The notes under the pieces: model-generated | Database searches by the model: none | Told to the model about the DNA's origin: nothing | The model's input: only the letters and a program-made list of their open reading frames with translations | Assembly (NCBI GenBank): GCA_013396635.1 | Contig: WBMW01001517.1 | Span: 372,958-436,957 of the forward strand | Source of the DNA: Penelope pileata | Taxonomy: Eukaryota; Chordata; Aves; Galliformes; Cracidae | Direction of reading: 5' to 3' | DNA length: 64,000 nucleotides | Translations under genes and position numbers: made by a program | In this document: positions 20,600-33,900 of the stretch, piece after piece | How the letters are laid out: every line of letters begins with the position of its first letter | Numbering within the stretch: position 1 is the stretch's first letter

Positions 20600-23500
20600 A
20601 GCTGGTAATTAATTGAAATATTTCAATATACAGGCAACTGCTGTGGCAGATGTGGGAAAGGCTCAAAAGGAAGCCAGGCAAAGGCTGTGTGTGGAGGAAG
20701 GGCAGAATCCCATGGAGCTGCTTCGACAGCCCATCAGGTGCTGGGGTTGGATCTGTGGCACTTCCTGTGCATGGCTTGCCCTCCTCTACTGTCAGTCCCT
20801 GCGGCCCTGTTCACCCTGACATGCTAGGAAATGTGCTGTACTGTACAGTGTACTGTCTGCAGTTCATGCATGCTGTACTTGTATAAATGGTTGCTAGCTG
20901 CACATACAGAAGGCTGTATCAAAAAGCTATCATAGAATGATAGGGGCTGAAATGGAGCACTGGAGGCCCTGTGGTCGGACCTCTTCCTTACAGCGAGGCC
21001 ACTGTAGAACAGGTTGCTCAAGACCTGGTCAGTTTGAGCTGTCAGTGCCTCTGGGGATGGAAGTACTGTAGCATTCCTCAGTTCTTGTTCATGCTGTTGT
21101 GTCTCATAAGAAAGGGACAGTGTGGGCCGTGTTGAGCTGCAGTGTGGAGGTAATTTGGCCAATGTGAATGAACCCAGGACGGAAAAGGGAAAACAGCTCT
21201 TCTGTCCCTCTCACTCATCCTTCTGTTTGAGACAGAGCTTCCATCTGCTGGTCTATGGACTGAAAAGAACCCGTTAACATTAGTTCCCAGAGACTGTGTT
21301 GTCTCCCTGTTGTCCGCCAGAAACCAGATAAAATTTCTGAAAGACAGAAATATCAGGGGACAAAGGAGTATTGTTTTAAACAGTTTCTTTTTGTAACAGG
21401 GCTGTTGCAGCAAACAGGATATTTTATGGCCTGGCTGATTTTATCTATAAAAATCATCTTATTGCAAGTTCTGTTGTTTCACAAGAGTATGCAGATAGCA
21501 CAGCCAAGCTGCACATTAACCCTCTGGAAAAATCAGGTCAAACTGAGAGCCAGCAGCTCTAGACATTCATAGAGAAGTTGCTGTTTGGTTCCCATCTGAG
21601 AGGTCCTTGCTAGCACAGACTCTGGACAGAAGGACCCATCTGAGCAGTGTGTGTCAACGGTCACAAGGGCCTTTCCGAAAGGAGACTTCCACTTGTGTCC
21701 TGGCTGTGTGCTGCACTTCCCCAGTTCCAGTGCTTCCTGCTGAAGCTCAGACCCTCACAGCGATGCCAGATTGAGCACCAAACAGGTGTGCAACAGAAAA
21801 CGTTGTAGTTCTTGTACTTCTTACCCTGGTTGATGCTGTAACTAAAACATGATGTAGACCATAGTTCCACCAAGGATTTGGAAGTATAGAAGCTCAAATA
21901 TCCTGACAGTCAGCAACTGTGGCCAAATTTAAAGCATCACTGAAGTTTCACTGCAAGTGTCTGGATCTCCTGATTCATGATTCATTCATTCATCAAAGAA
22001 ATTGAAGTTACCTGTTAAGGAGAGGATGTACCCAGATATGCTCATCTAGGAAATGAGATGAGCCTCCTGAGATGTACGTGGCAGGAAAGAACGCTGTGTC
22101 TAAACACATCTGCTCTACTTCTCTCCAGAACTTCTGCAGTGAATGAAAGAGCTCACCATAAAACCATACCGGGATGCCTGGGGGCACTCAGAAGGCCTGT
22201 AATTTTTTTTTAATTACTAAGCCTTGCTATGAAGATTGGGGTTTTGAATCTTTGCCCCTTAGTAGGCAGGAAGCATTGCTTAAGAAGGGTATGAAAGACA
22301 AGTTCCTTCCTGATACGTGTTTTTGCAAGTGTGCAGCTAGATTTGATCAGTACTGCTCATGCTCCATTGATCTTAAAGAAACGACAAGATTCAAGTGATC
22401 TTTCAAAATGAAAGACACAGTGAAAGAACTGCTACATGAGGGAGCAAAATCTTGAAGTCTTAAGTGTACATAGTCCTGCCTACCTAAAGAACTCTGGAAA
22501 AATGCATGTTCACCCTGAGAAGAAAGGGCAGAGAGCAGCAGTTATATGTCCTCATAGGCCTTTTTAGGATGCTTGGAGGAGCTGTGTAGAAATGCCTTCA
22601 CAGCCAAAGCAACCGAGCTGTATCACCCCATTTTGAGGTCCAAGCCTCCAGTGTTTGTTCAGAGCCTACTTGTTTTACATTGTCATATCCCGGTGTGTCT
22701 CAGGCAATCCAGTTCATCTGGTCATTTGTCATCACCCTTTCTAGCTCTCCAGGAATCCTTTCCCCCAGGATGCTGTTGTACCACTCGGTAAGCGTAGCCA
22801 CCGAACGAGAAGTGCGTAAGGCCCGTGGGATCCCTGCCAGTCCTCCTTGTTCTCTTTGGCTTGCCAACTGCTTAGACTTACAGCACTAAATTACCAGGTT
22901 AGCAACATGTCTTCAGGTCCGTGCTACTTACAAGTGAGTGGATGGAAACTTTTCTTGAAGGTATCTGAGATATGTAATACCCTAACTGCTCTCAGACTGA
23001 AAGAGCACAGAAACCCACTGTTGGAACTCTCTCAGGTCTCTGAAACCAGCTGTGCTCCATCTTTCGCATAGGCTCTGGAAGCTGATCTTGCAGCTACGTG
23101 TGCAGGTCTGACTATGAATTCAAGACTCACATTTACTTACTGGGTCCCACAGCTTCACACAGACATGATGCTGTCTGGTGTACCACAGCTGTGATGTACC
23201 GGAGACAACTGAGAGTCCTGCAAACTGCAGTAGGATCTGTGCTGCTACTTGTCCACTCTGGCGTGATGGAAGGCCCTGATGTGTGCTTCCTGTACCAGTC
23301 AGAGCTACAGCAATGGGATTTGTGTCAGTGGGATGGTATGCATACACACATGCTTAAAAGAAACATCAGCACCACTGAGACTGAAAAATGTCCTGGAGCT
23401 CAGAGGGACCCTGAGGACTGCTGACGAGTCACGCTGACTGTGCATTTCAGGGAAAGCAATTTAAAGTCTTTTGAGAAAAGTCATTTTCTTGGAAGTCAGC

Positions 23501-25620
23501 TTGGGAAAACCTGTATGTAATCACTCACTCAAAGGTGAATGAATTTCTTTACAGTAAGTGGGTAACATGAAAATGTGCTTTGCACAAGCTCAATTTGTGC
23601 TTCAGTAGAGCCCTGGCTGTGTTTTACGTGACAGGGGACAATGAGGCATAGAAAGTGTATTCTTCCATTTATGCTTTTTGTGTAGCATAAGACAGGTCAG
23701 CACCTTGGTACTGCTGACTGAAGTCTCCAAATTCAAAAGCAGAAATTGTGTACATTCCAAAGTGGGCATGTACACAGAAGATTTGCTGTTACAATAAGGT
23801 GGTAAGTAAAATCTGTTTTTTTTAGCATGGACCATGTTACTATTCAATTTTAATCACTATTAGCTGGCTTTTCTTGCCACAGTTAGACTACTGCAGATTC
23901 TGTCCTTTATTTTCCAGAATGCTTGATGGATAAAACAAGATTTCAGCTCTCTCCAAGTTCTCTTCCTGTGAATAAATAATACCACATAATATATGGAAGT
24001 ACTTGTTTAGTCTGCTGGCAGTTTAAGATAGCTGAGTTGGAAAAAAACAAAACCCCAACCAAAAAAAAAAAAAAAAAACAGGGCATGAGCAAAATTGTAA
24101 CAGGTATTTAAATTGTCCTTAGGGTATCCCATTAAATTCCATCAAGAGTAAAAATTAGCAGGGAAATAATTATCATTGAAAATGCATGTCTGGAAATCTA
24201 CTTCTTTGGGCTGATCTCCACAAGTCTGTAGCTTTTATTCTATTGTGCTTCCCGTGGGCTCTGAGTGGTGGGGGAAGAGTAATGTTACTTCTTGTAGAGG
24301 ACTGAACAAAGGCTGGCTGAGACCTGTCAGCTCATTGCAGATGGCCTTCTCCAAAGAGCTGAGCTGCTCCAGGAGCAGCATCTGATCTCCAGCAGTTATG
24401 GTGTGAGTTCCCTTCCCCATCCCGCTCCTTTCTCCCATCTTTCCTTGGATGGCATTGGCAGAACCGGGTTGGGAGGCAGCTCTGTGTGTGCGCAAGCCAG
24501 CAGCGGAGGCTCCGGGACAGGGAGTTCTGAGTGGTCCAAAAAATAAAATCTTCTGCTGGATTAGTGTAACACAGAGAAACACATCTGTGTCTGTGTGGTC
24601 TTACTCTGTGCAAAAAGCAGAGCATTACGGAGGGGAGGTGCCTGGGTTTGCATTTGTGTGTGCGGTCACTGGCTCAGAAACAGGTTTGGGGAAAAGTAAC
24701 CGCACCCATCTTCCACTGTCTGCACCTCTCCCCTCTGTTAGGACTGCAGCCTGTTATCTCTGGAGTCATGCCCTTGTTCTGTTTTTGGACAGTGGAACTT
24801 GTGATAAATGCCTTCTCTATCATGCTGTTAAATGGAGCTGTCTCTGAATGCAGATTGCAGCTTAACCATTACGAAACGCAGTCATCGTTCATAAATTCAT
24901 AGCTGCAGAGATTTGGGGTTGCACTCAAATTTCATTGGGCTATATTAGAATTCAAATTTTGTATTCTTGTGGGCAAGAAAACTCAGACTTTTCGAAAGCC
25001 CCAGTAGGCCCCACACTTTCCAAGCCAGGAAAGATTATCTTACCCTACATCCATGGCAGCTGGTGCAAGCAGACGCTGTGTGGTAATTCAGCACTTTGAC
25101 AGGATCTGAGCATGGGGAAGTACTACCTCCAACCCTGCGCATAGGAGCTGCTTGCTACCTTACAAACAGATCCAGGATGCTTTCCCTGCTTGCCTTGGGC
25201 CAGCTGCTGCACTGTGCAGCTGATGACTTGCTTGCATCCGCCCTGATGCCACGGGTGGAGTGACAGGTTTAACGAGATTCATCCTCCCTATCTTGTCTAA
25301 AGCTATTGCTTTAATCCAGCTACTGGAAAAATTATGGTTTACATACTGGGAGACTATACTTACTACTTACATACTAGACCTACACTTGTATGGGGCTTGC
25401 CCAGGGGTTGATTGGGCTTCTACCTTACAAAAATGAAAGTATTCTCTGGGAGAGAATAAATAAATAAATAAAGTCAAACTACCTCCCTTCAGATTTGTTC
25501 CGTACCTCACCCAGCTTGAGTGAGAATTCACAGTCCAGCTTCCTGGGTCCACAGAATTACTTTACTTAAGCTTGTGAATTATCCAACTGATTCTTTTCCT
25601 TGTTTCCCTCAAGGGTCTAA
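20600..25620. other. Intergenic DNA between the convergent genes
   Basis: No exon or RNA gene recognised. It contains a CR1 fragment at 20931-21062 and an A18 run near 24061-24078. Several open frames of 70-130 codons (23098-23424 and 24449-24847 plus; 20824-21162 minus) show no family motif or paired splice sites and look like chance frames in GC-richer intergenic DNA. Confidence 0.6.
20931..21062 (-). mobile_element. CR1 LINE fragment, minus orientation (diverged)
   Basis: ATCATAGAATGATAGGGGCTG, then GGACCTCTTCCTTACAGC and GAACAGGTTGCTCAAGACCT, follow the reverse-complement CR1 3' end with substantial divergence. Confidence 0.75.
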
Positions 25621-25625
25621 GATGA

Positions 25626-25786
25626 TTTCATAGAATCATAGAATCCTTAAAGTTGGAAGGGACCTTTAAAGGTCATCTGGTCCAACAGCCCTGCAGTGTA
25701 CAGGGATGCCTAGAGCTAGATCAGGTTGCCCAGAGCCTGGTCCAGCCCAAGCTTGAATGTCTCCAGGGATGGGGCTTCTGATTTAT
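25626..25786 (-). mobile_element. CR1 LINE 3'-end fragment, minus orientation
   Basis: TTCATAGAATCATAGAATCC, AGTTGGAAGGGACCTTTAAA, GATCAGGTTGCCCAGAGCCT and TCTCCAGGGATGGGGCTTCT are classic reverse-complement CR1 3' sequence. Confidence 0.92.
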
Positions 25787-25789
25787 CCT

Positions 25790-27810
25790 AGATATGTTAA
25801 GTAACTCTTAAAGAACTTTTCTTAAATGCATTTTCAATATTTTATGATGAAAAAAACCCTTGAAGTGCTGATCATCAAACCAAAAGTGGTCTCCATTTTG
25901 CTACAGCATCACTCAAGGGTACAAAAGACACCAGTAAGAGGGTTTTGACTCTCAACAAATCTTTCTCTATTAAGAAGAGGATTTAAAAAAGAGATGTGTG
26001 TCTTGTTCAAAAAAGGTGCTGGATGTCTTTAGCACTGTACAGGTTGGTTGATGTTCAGCCTGATGCTTCCAACGTTAAGGTGAAAGGTGCCCATTAGTGA
26101 CCTACAATCAACATTTCATTTTCTTTCCATAAATGGAGACAGAATACAAAAAAAAATTGAATGCAATGAAAATTCACTGTAAGAATGACAATTATCAACC
26201 ATGAAGAGTAGCATTTATTAACAGGAGCTGGAAAATGTATTACATGCCACCTGCCACCAAATTACGTGGATATTTTACACATTTTTATTAAAATAAGTAG
26301 CAGAATGTTTACAGTTAACCAACACAAACTTCAGAGCATTTGTACATTTCATTGAAGCAGTAAAAAATCATCTTTTAATTTGCTCTCAATAATGTGAGAT
26401 ACACAAAATCATATGTCTACAGACATACCTCTTTCCACCCCAAAATCAGAGTTTACAAGGCAGCTGTGTTTTCCGATAGCACAGGTCTCGGTCTGCTCAC
26501 TGAGCAGACACTTGTCCTGGTGTCCACCAGCAGAAACATCTGCTTCTGCAGATCCTGCTGCTCTGTAACAGTCCAATGATTTAGCGTGTTGCATGGAAAA
26601 CCTGACTCAAACGCTGCCAATGGAGTCTTCCCATAGTTTGCAACCACGTCAGGATCCAGAGTGCCTTGTGGTTTCAGCATGCCAATCAACAGTAACAGTG
26701 CAAGAATAGTGCAAGTGAAAAGGAAAGAAACTCATTTTTGTTTTGGAGAATGTAATGAGAAATCAGTGGGTATTACACTTCTCTATGGTAACTGCTGTAA
26801 CTTTGGGTTGGAAAAGTACTACTTCCAAAAGTAAAATCTGCAAATAGTTTTCAAGAATATCCTTTTCCCATTTCAAATATACCTACTACAAACTCATAAG
26901 AATCTCCAAAGTAAAAAATTCAACTTCAGTCTTTAAATTCTTCAGGACAGACAGGCTAAAAAGGAATAAAGCACACAGCAGTATCATCAGAAACTGATAA
27001 CCACTGGAGACGAGTTTGCTTTAACGCATCATGCTGCACACAGGTGGGCCACTGTCAGTACAGACTGCATTTGGAGACAGAGCATCAGTTCAGGAGCTTC
27101 TCTTTCAACAGAATTTTTAACTCTGTTGGTCCAAGTCTCATTAACTTCTGTACCTTCTAGTTCGTGCTGTTGCCAAAACAGTATTTTCAGTGAAGGAGAG
27201 TTGAGGTTGAAAAGAGGAATGCATAGCTGAGTTTTTGCTCTTCTCATAATAAAACCTGGGTGTACTGAAGTGACCACTTCTATCAGCTATGTAAATTGTT
27301 GCACGTGCTGCAGTCCCAGCTGGATTTGTGACTTAGTAAAATTCATTTCGAAACTTACTTTGAATTGGGCCTTTACTCAGATTTTCTTTATGCTAAATGA
27401 CAGACACTTTAGGTCTAACTATTTGAGTTGTTTGCAAGAAAAAGATGTGTTGTTTTCCAGCTCACAGCAGATGCAGAAAGGTGAGCTGATATGTTGGTGC
27501 AAAATTCCTCATGTATAATTGAAGAAAATATCTGCTGATACATAACCAGAAAGTACTGAAGCAATACGAGAATATAGAAACATCTAAATACAAATACATT
27601 GTTCATTTAGTAAAAAGAAAATTGAGAGAAAATGTGGTATCAGTGAAACTTATCTTACAGAACCAATAAAGGTATGCTGCTTAAATTGCCTATCTTATCA
27701 GAATTATTTCTATGAGAAAATAAGCAGAACTGTGCTAAATATGCTTAGGGATAAATGCTAAGCCTAAGAGAGAGAGCATTCCCTCGACTTCTGTTGTTTC
27801 ATTAGATTGG
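25790..27810 (-). other. Region downstream of the SLC66A3-like stop; possible 3'UTR, otherwise nothing recognised
   Basis: No conserved exon found. Minus-strand AATAAA signals (plus-strand TTTATT) occur at 26284-26289 and 26214-26219 and could end a 3'UTR of about 1.6 kb, but nothing else supports this. The minus-strand frame at 26453-26689 matches no family I know. Confidence 0.35.
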
Positions 27811-27853
27811 TCTCTTTTTTCTTTTTTTTTTCTTTTTTTTTCTTTTTTTTTTA
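27811..27853 (-). repeat. A-rich tract (AAAAAAAAG repeats on the minus strand)
   Basis: Four runs of 6-10 T separated by single C bases on the plus strand. It begins about 30 bp beyond the SLC66A3-like stop codon, so it would lie in the 3'UTR. It is a low-complexity tract, not a retroposed poly(A) tail, because the gene has introns. Confidence 0.7.
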
Positions 27854-27881
27854 ATGTTGTGTGCTGATGAGTGTCTTCTAA

Positions 27882-27967
27882 TCAGTCTTTTTTGGTTTTC
27901 CTGTAGTGCAGAATTGTGGCTGTGACCCAAATATTGAGAATGAGCACGGTTATGAAACGGATGAGAA
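27882..27967 (-). CDS. SLC66A3: SLC66A3-like last coding exon
   Basis: An 86-nt exon after a CCCTTTTAG acceptor on the minus strand. It encodes VLIRFITVLILNIWVTATIL then HYRKTKKD and TGA (27884-27882). It aligns residue for residue with the last helix of human SLC66A3 (LLRFVIMLALNIWVTVTVLR) and enters in phase 1, as the previous exon requires. Confidence 0.9.
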
Positions 27968-30900
27968 CTAAAAGGGAAAAAAAGCTTGTAAGCATCATTC
28001 CAAAAAATATATATATATATCAACTCCTGTTATTTTCAGAAGACACGTTTTGGAAAGGTTTCCTGGTGTACAAATGGGCTGGTTCCCCTTCTGTAACTTG
28101 TTTCAGCCCACTGGTTTAAATTATTGCGTTCAGGAACCCGGAACTTCTCAAAGTAAATGCAGCAGAGAGGAGCATTTACAGCACTTAGCATTTGTGAGGG
28201 ATATCTGAAAATAACACACCTTTCTTCTGTGACAAAACCAGCAGAGCAGCACGAGTCTGAGCAGCCTCATATAAATCCATATTCACACCTAGCATCAAAC
28301 TCAGCACTGCAGATTCTGTGCCCTTTGTATCTGTGTGCGTTGTTTATAATGGAGAGATTATTCTCTCCTGCCATCTGTTAAGCTTGGACGTGAGGGATAC
28401 AGGAAATACTCGCAGCTGTCAGATTTTAATGACAGGAAACCTGACAACTCAGGAAAGAGCCCTGTTTTGTCAGTATCCTGATTAAAAAAATTTTAAATCA
28501 AAATCAGCACAGTACCTCTACCTGCGGGCATTCACAGAAATGCATGTGAAACTGCTGCAGAAGTCTTCCCTGACAGTTTCATGTGCATGTATGGAAGGGA
28601 GATAAACATCCCAAACTGTTTAAGTGCTAGAAATCAACTTGAAACATTTTCTTTTACTGCTGCCCAGTATCAATGTTTGCTGCCATCTCTTTCATGTTCC
28701 AAAGTCCACTGTGCTGTATTTTAAGAAGTAGCTTTAACCTGAGCCAGCTTTATTTGCAAGGGATTCAGTTTTACTAGCACTTGCAGGACAGCACTTTTCT
28801 CCCTTCCTTCCTCCCCTCAGCGTACCTCTCTCGCTTCAAGTCAGCAGAGGTGTGTAGCTGTGGGAGAACCGGGCTCAAGAGCTGACCCAGATTATATGTC
28901 TGCACGTGCACTATGGCATTCTTTGGTGATCCAGTGAACTGCACGGCCCCACAAATTCTTACTCAGGCACAGAGAAAGCAGCAAGCAAGGGGGTGGAAAT
29001 AAGGAACTGAAAAGGGCATTTCCTTTTCCAGTGAAAGAGCCACTTTAACTGCTTGTAAAACTAGAGCCTTATTGTGCTGCAGACGGCTGCTGAAAAAATA
29101 TCCACTCAAATGATGTTTCTGCTGGAATATTAGCCTTGAACTCCAACAGGGATCCAACAGATAAAGTACCATGTGATCTTGTTACTGTTCTTACATCCAC
29201 TAACTCTTGATTGTGAACCATATACTGAGAACTCTGCTGGACTCTTTAGTTCTTCCAGTTTTGTCAGCATCACTCTTTTTCATAGGATGGTAAGAAGCTG
29301 TTAAATAATTTTTCTTTATAATTAAATGAGCGGCAAGTTATACATTTTAAGCCAATGTAACTGCTTTTACGAAACAGTTAAGAACTACCAAGGCAGCTGT
29401 TACCCTGGCAAGGTAAGCCATTCTCATACTCACCCATGAGATCATTTGTAGTCATTACAGTTGTAAATATTCTTGCTGTAAATGGAAGGAATTGTCATTA
29501 GTGGACGAGATACGACACGCTTATACTTTCAAACACTGAAGAAGTACATTACGTGTTTTGCAATAGAGGATTATCTGGCATGAAAATATACATTGTATAA
29601 ATATTCCCACTTTTAGTGCATCCACTCTCTGCTATTTTAACATCAGTGATGAAGCTCTCAAAGCTGAGTGGCATTGTACCAGGGGCCTTTTTTAAATTAG
29701 AAAATAACTGATAGAGGTATAAAAATTCTAGTTATCTCTATTTCCCTGAACTGGATGTGGTCAGAGGTTCCTGCTTCTCCTTCTGTTCACCCCCTCCTGC
29801 TGTAGCTGATACGGGGTTACACCCACCACCGAGTCAGCATGACTAAACCACTGTAAATGTTCACATGCATGCTTTTAGGCTTCTGCAAATACAAGTAATT
29901 AAGCATCCCTACCCACGACAAACCTAAACATTAATTATTTCACATCTGCAGGAGGCTAAAACCATTTATGAAGATGATTACCATTGTTCAGCTGACACAT
30001 GACCACAACTTCTACTTACTGACTTAAAAACATTGGCTTCACAGGGAAATAGGTACAGCAGCACTGTTTTATAGAAAGGATATTTTAAACAAGTTCTGTG
30101 AACATGACAAAGGCACTTCTGATAAACAGCTGCAGAACTGTTTATGCTAGCCACTACATAATTAATGCATGAACTGTGCAACCCCCCTTCTTGATACACT
30201 CTTAAGATCTCCTTTGTTGAGAAAAGCATTTACAGGAAGACAGAGAGTTAAAGGTATTTAGCACTAAGCAAGTATCTGTAGGTGGCTTTTCAGAGTTAGC
30301 ATTCTTTGTAACCACAAAGTTTAGCAGGTTTTCCATGCTGGGTCACCACTTTTCACTGGTCATACCGGTAATTTTATTAAGTCCTAGAACACCAAAATCT
30401 TCTCTTCATAAAGGCACTCCTTCAATTACTTCACCTGCATTACGTTCCTTTCACCGTTTTTGCATGTTTTCTAAACCAAAGTGGCATTGTGGCCGAGCTG
30501 GTGTCAAGGATGATACTTGACTGACTGCGTGGTACCTGTGTCTCAGCAGCCAGCACTAAGTGAAATTGCATTACGCATGATTTTTATCCGCTGTGCTTTA
30601 CCGAAGACCCACTGACAGGGTTAGGAGCAGACATGGCTCCACACAACGAGATCTCCACGCTTTGCGCCAAGCTCCCATAGCTTACTTGCACAGGTATAGG
30701 TAGACAGGATCCAGGTCAAGGCGCTCACTTGTCCAGAATCTTTTGTCTGCCACAGACACCGCAGCTGAGCAAGCTTACTCGCCGCACTGATGAGCGTGCA
30801 CAAATTCTGAAAAACATGTAAAAAGAGAGAAGGAACCTCTGCCACTGTCACTGTGGTATTCAAGCATTAAGCATACAGCTGTTAGCACGTACCTTACTGG

Positions 30901-33900
30901 AAAACAAGCCTAGCCTTTTCATTTAGAATGAAATATATATATATATCTTCTCAGTATTTTGCAACCCAAGCGTTACAGCTTTGTAGCAAGGAACTGTGAA
31001 GCACAAAATTAAAGTTGCCAGAAGCATGGGACTGATTCTAAGGTGCTGCTCAGGAAGAAGTTCAGGGAGCACAACCATTATTACTGTTGGCAAATATCTG
31101 ACAGAGGCCAATATAACATGAGGCAAAGAAATAAAAAAGTCTCTCAACCTGCTACGTAAAACTGTTTATGAATGTTAGCTAGAACGAGACCGATCTAGTC
31201 TAAACAGCAAGGCTGATTCATACCATCTGTTACCGTGATGGCTGGCAAACAAAGCCATAAAAGAATGAGAAAACTGACAAGAATGTGTGGAAAATGAGTC
31301 CAATTGGTGGGAGAAAAGGAATGAAGGGAAAGGACCATTCAACCTGTCACTCTTTTAAGGGGGATTTTGCAAAGACGGGCCTTTGGGCCGTGCTCACATT
31401 TCCCTTGCAAGTAAGGATTGGCATCAGGCTTAGAAGTTTTCATCCCCATTTGTCTTATCTTTGACACAAGCAATTATAGTTCATCTGGAATTAACTTTCT
31501 CTTCCGATAAAAAGGGCAAAGACCATCTTTAACCTACAATGATAACTTTCCTTTAAAAAATCTAGGACTAAGTGAAAAAGAATTATAAAATATTTATGTG
31601 AAATACTCCATACTACAGATGCTTTGACTGATGCTCTGTTCTCCACCTCTGGTGCTAAAGGTCTGCTAATGGGGATGGTGCCATTAGGGCAGAAGAGGCC
31701 GTCTTTTTTCAACATCTCAAACCTTTGTTAGTTTTAATGTGATTCGGGGACAAGGTCACACCTGCATATCTAACACTCCTCCCACCACAATTATCATAAC
31801 GATACCTCCGAAGATACTTTTTTTTCCTACAGTGTTTCTAAGTGCTATGTTCACAGGCCACTCATGGAAGTGAAAGAAACAGCTGTATCTGAAAACTGGT
31901 TGTTTGTTCTGAAAGCTAGACTAAATGATGAATTCTTCCAAGAACAAATGTTAAGTAGAGATTTCATTGATAAAGACTTCTAGAAAAAAAAATGATTTTA
32001 TATGTGGACATAATATGAAATAATCGCGTGGCACTTACCATGGCCAGGTCTATTATCCACCTCCGCAGCGTTAGCACGTACCAGCCCCCCCAGAACCTTA
32101 CAGCGTGTTAAGTTTTGTAGCACTGAAAATTCAAGGACACCAAAGCTCTCTAGGGCATTAGGTTTGTTTTAACATCTGGAAATAATCTTACTGAACCTTT
32201 ATAAGCCGATACAGTCTGGCTAAAGCATATGAAGCACCAACTGAAGCACCTTAGTGCTCCTGCATTTCAGCCTTCAGTTGAACAGTGCCTGGGTTTCTGA
32301 AGACCTGCTCCAATGCACATGACGAGATTTAAGCCCAAATCTCATGTATTATTTAAAATGAGACACTAGTATCTTCCTCAGAGCAAGCACCATCAGCATG
32401 GACAAGAAGCAAAGAAACAAGATTCATCATTTGCCTCCTGCATCTCTAGCAAAGATGTAAATTAAGAACAGGTCGCACTCCTTGTCAGCTGTGGGCCTTA
32501 GCTACATGCAAAGCTGACTTCACACAGAGATGCTGCCGTGGTCCAAGAAACAACACGTGAATGTGGAATGCACGCCGAGGGAAGCTGGCTGAACATGAGC
32601 TGCAAAACAAATTATGAGCACAAAATGAATGATGGCATAACTGTGCAAAGAACCACCAAAAAGCTACATCAACCAAAACTGCCAGATTGCAAAGGATACG
32701 TGACCGCATACAGCAAAGCTTGTTTCATGTTTCCACTGAAACGCAGAATAAGCAAAAGGAGAACGACATCTGAAATAAATAAAAGATTGTTTGTCAGCGA
32801 AGGGAGAGAAAGGGCCCAAATGCAATTCTAGGCAAAGGAAGTAGCTCCACTGGGCACCATGGCTATGGCCTGGTTTCTTACAGGCTTGTCTCTCAAATTT
32901 AATTGATGTCCAAAACACTGCAAGCTCCCAAAGGAAGCTTTTCTCCAAGTATGGAACGTTTATAAGGTTTCTCTCCCACACGGATTAACTGGATAAAGGA
33001 TGAGCTCACACTGCAACCCCACTGTGTGTCTATTAATTAGATCTCTCTCCTCTACCTGACCATCTATGTCAATAAAACATACCACAATCCATTATAATTG
33101 AGATGTTCATTCCCTCTTCCTCTCAGCCCCCGCTGGAACTGGTCAATGGATTCACATCACCACAGTGGAGTACTCTACCTACATGCAGAGCCTCGGCATG
33201 CTGGAGGAGCCCTGCTTCCAAAACGCTGCTTCAAAAAGCTTACCTTGTGCAATGATGATGGGATACTCCAGGTATGTCTGCAGAGGGTAACCATAATAAA
33301 CCTGGTACCTCAGAAACACAAGGAAGCTGGACAGAAAGACATAAAACAGCGTGACTGCACAGAGACACAACAGCTCCTCCACAACTTTGTTATTAACTTT
33401 TGGTTGTGCCAAAAGAATCCGGATAGGCGTAGCCCTGTTGTCAAACTGATCAAACAAAGCGCACGCCCGATAATTCTATAGCCTATTGTTATCCTCAAGC
33501 AGAACAAGATGTAGAGAGCTGCCCACACTTCTTGTCAAGGTCTCTGTGTCACAGTGTGAAAGGCATAATTTCATTAATTACACCTGATGAGAAAGAAATA
33601 AAGGCCTCCAAACCTCTAAGCTATCTCCACTTTCCAACTGCCTTGGTACCTCTGGGATAATTCCAATTTCTTTATTAATGTCCATAGTGCCATCTATAAA
33701 TTAAATAAGTCTTGCAGGAGTAAGGAACACCTTCCAAGCCATCCAGAGTACACCGGTATAAGATTGCCCCGTGTAGCTGTACTGGTCAGACTGAGAGCCT
33801 GCTCTTAAGTGCACCAAGCAATGGCAATTCTTCCTGCTATTCCACAACATACTATCTAAAAGGAACTGAACTATTGTCACACTTTCCTTACTTTCTTCAA

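Noticed and set aside
26453..26689. Minus-strand 78-codon frame (LLLLIGMLKPQGTLDPD upstream part) as a last exon of the SLC66A3-like gene
   Set aside because: The genuine last exon with stop was found at 27882-27967. This frame lacks a splice acceptor and family similarity.
30923..31147. Minus-strand frame with YLPTVIMVVLPELLPEQ as the SLC66A3 exon before NLCTLISAAS
   Set aside because: Its similarity to the family is only hydrophobic, and 32039-32122 gives a much better match (WYVLTLRRWIIDLAM) with a correct GTAAGT donor and phase.
32360..32420. SLLLVHADGACSEE on the minus strand as the missing SLC66A3 exon (human ILLLCIFHFNG)
   Set aside because: No acceptor is placed correctly, there is a two-residue length difference and the match is weak. 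Likely coincidence.
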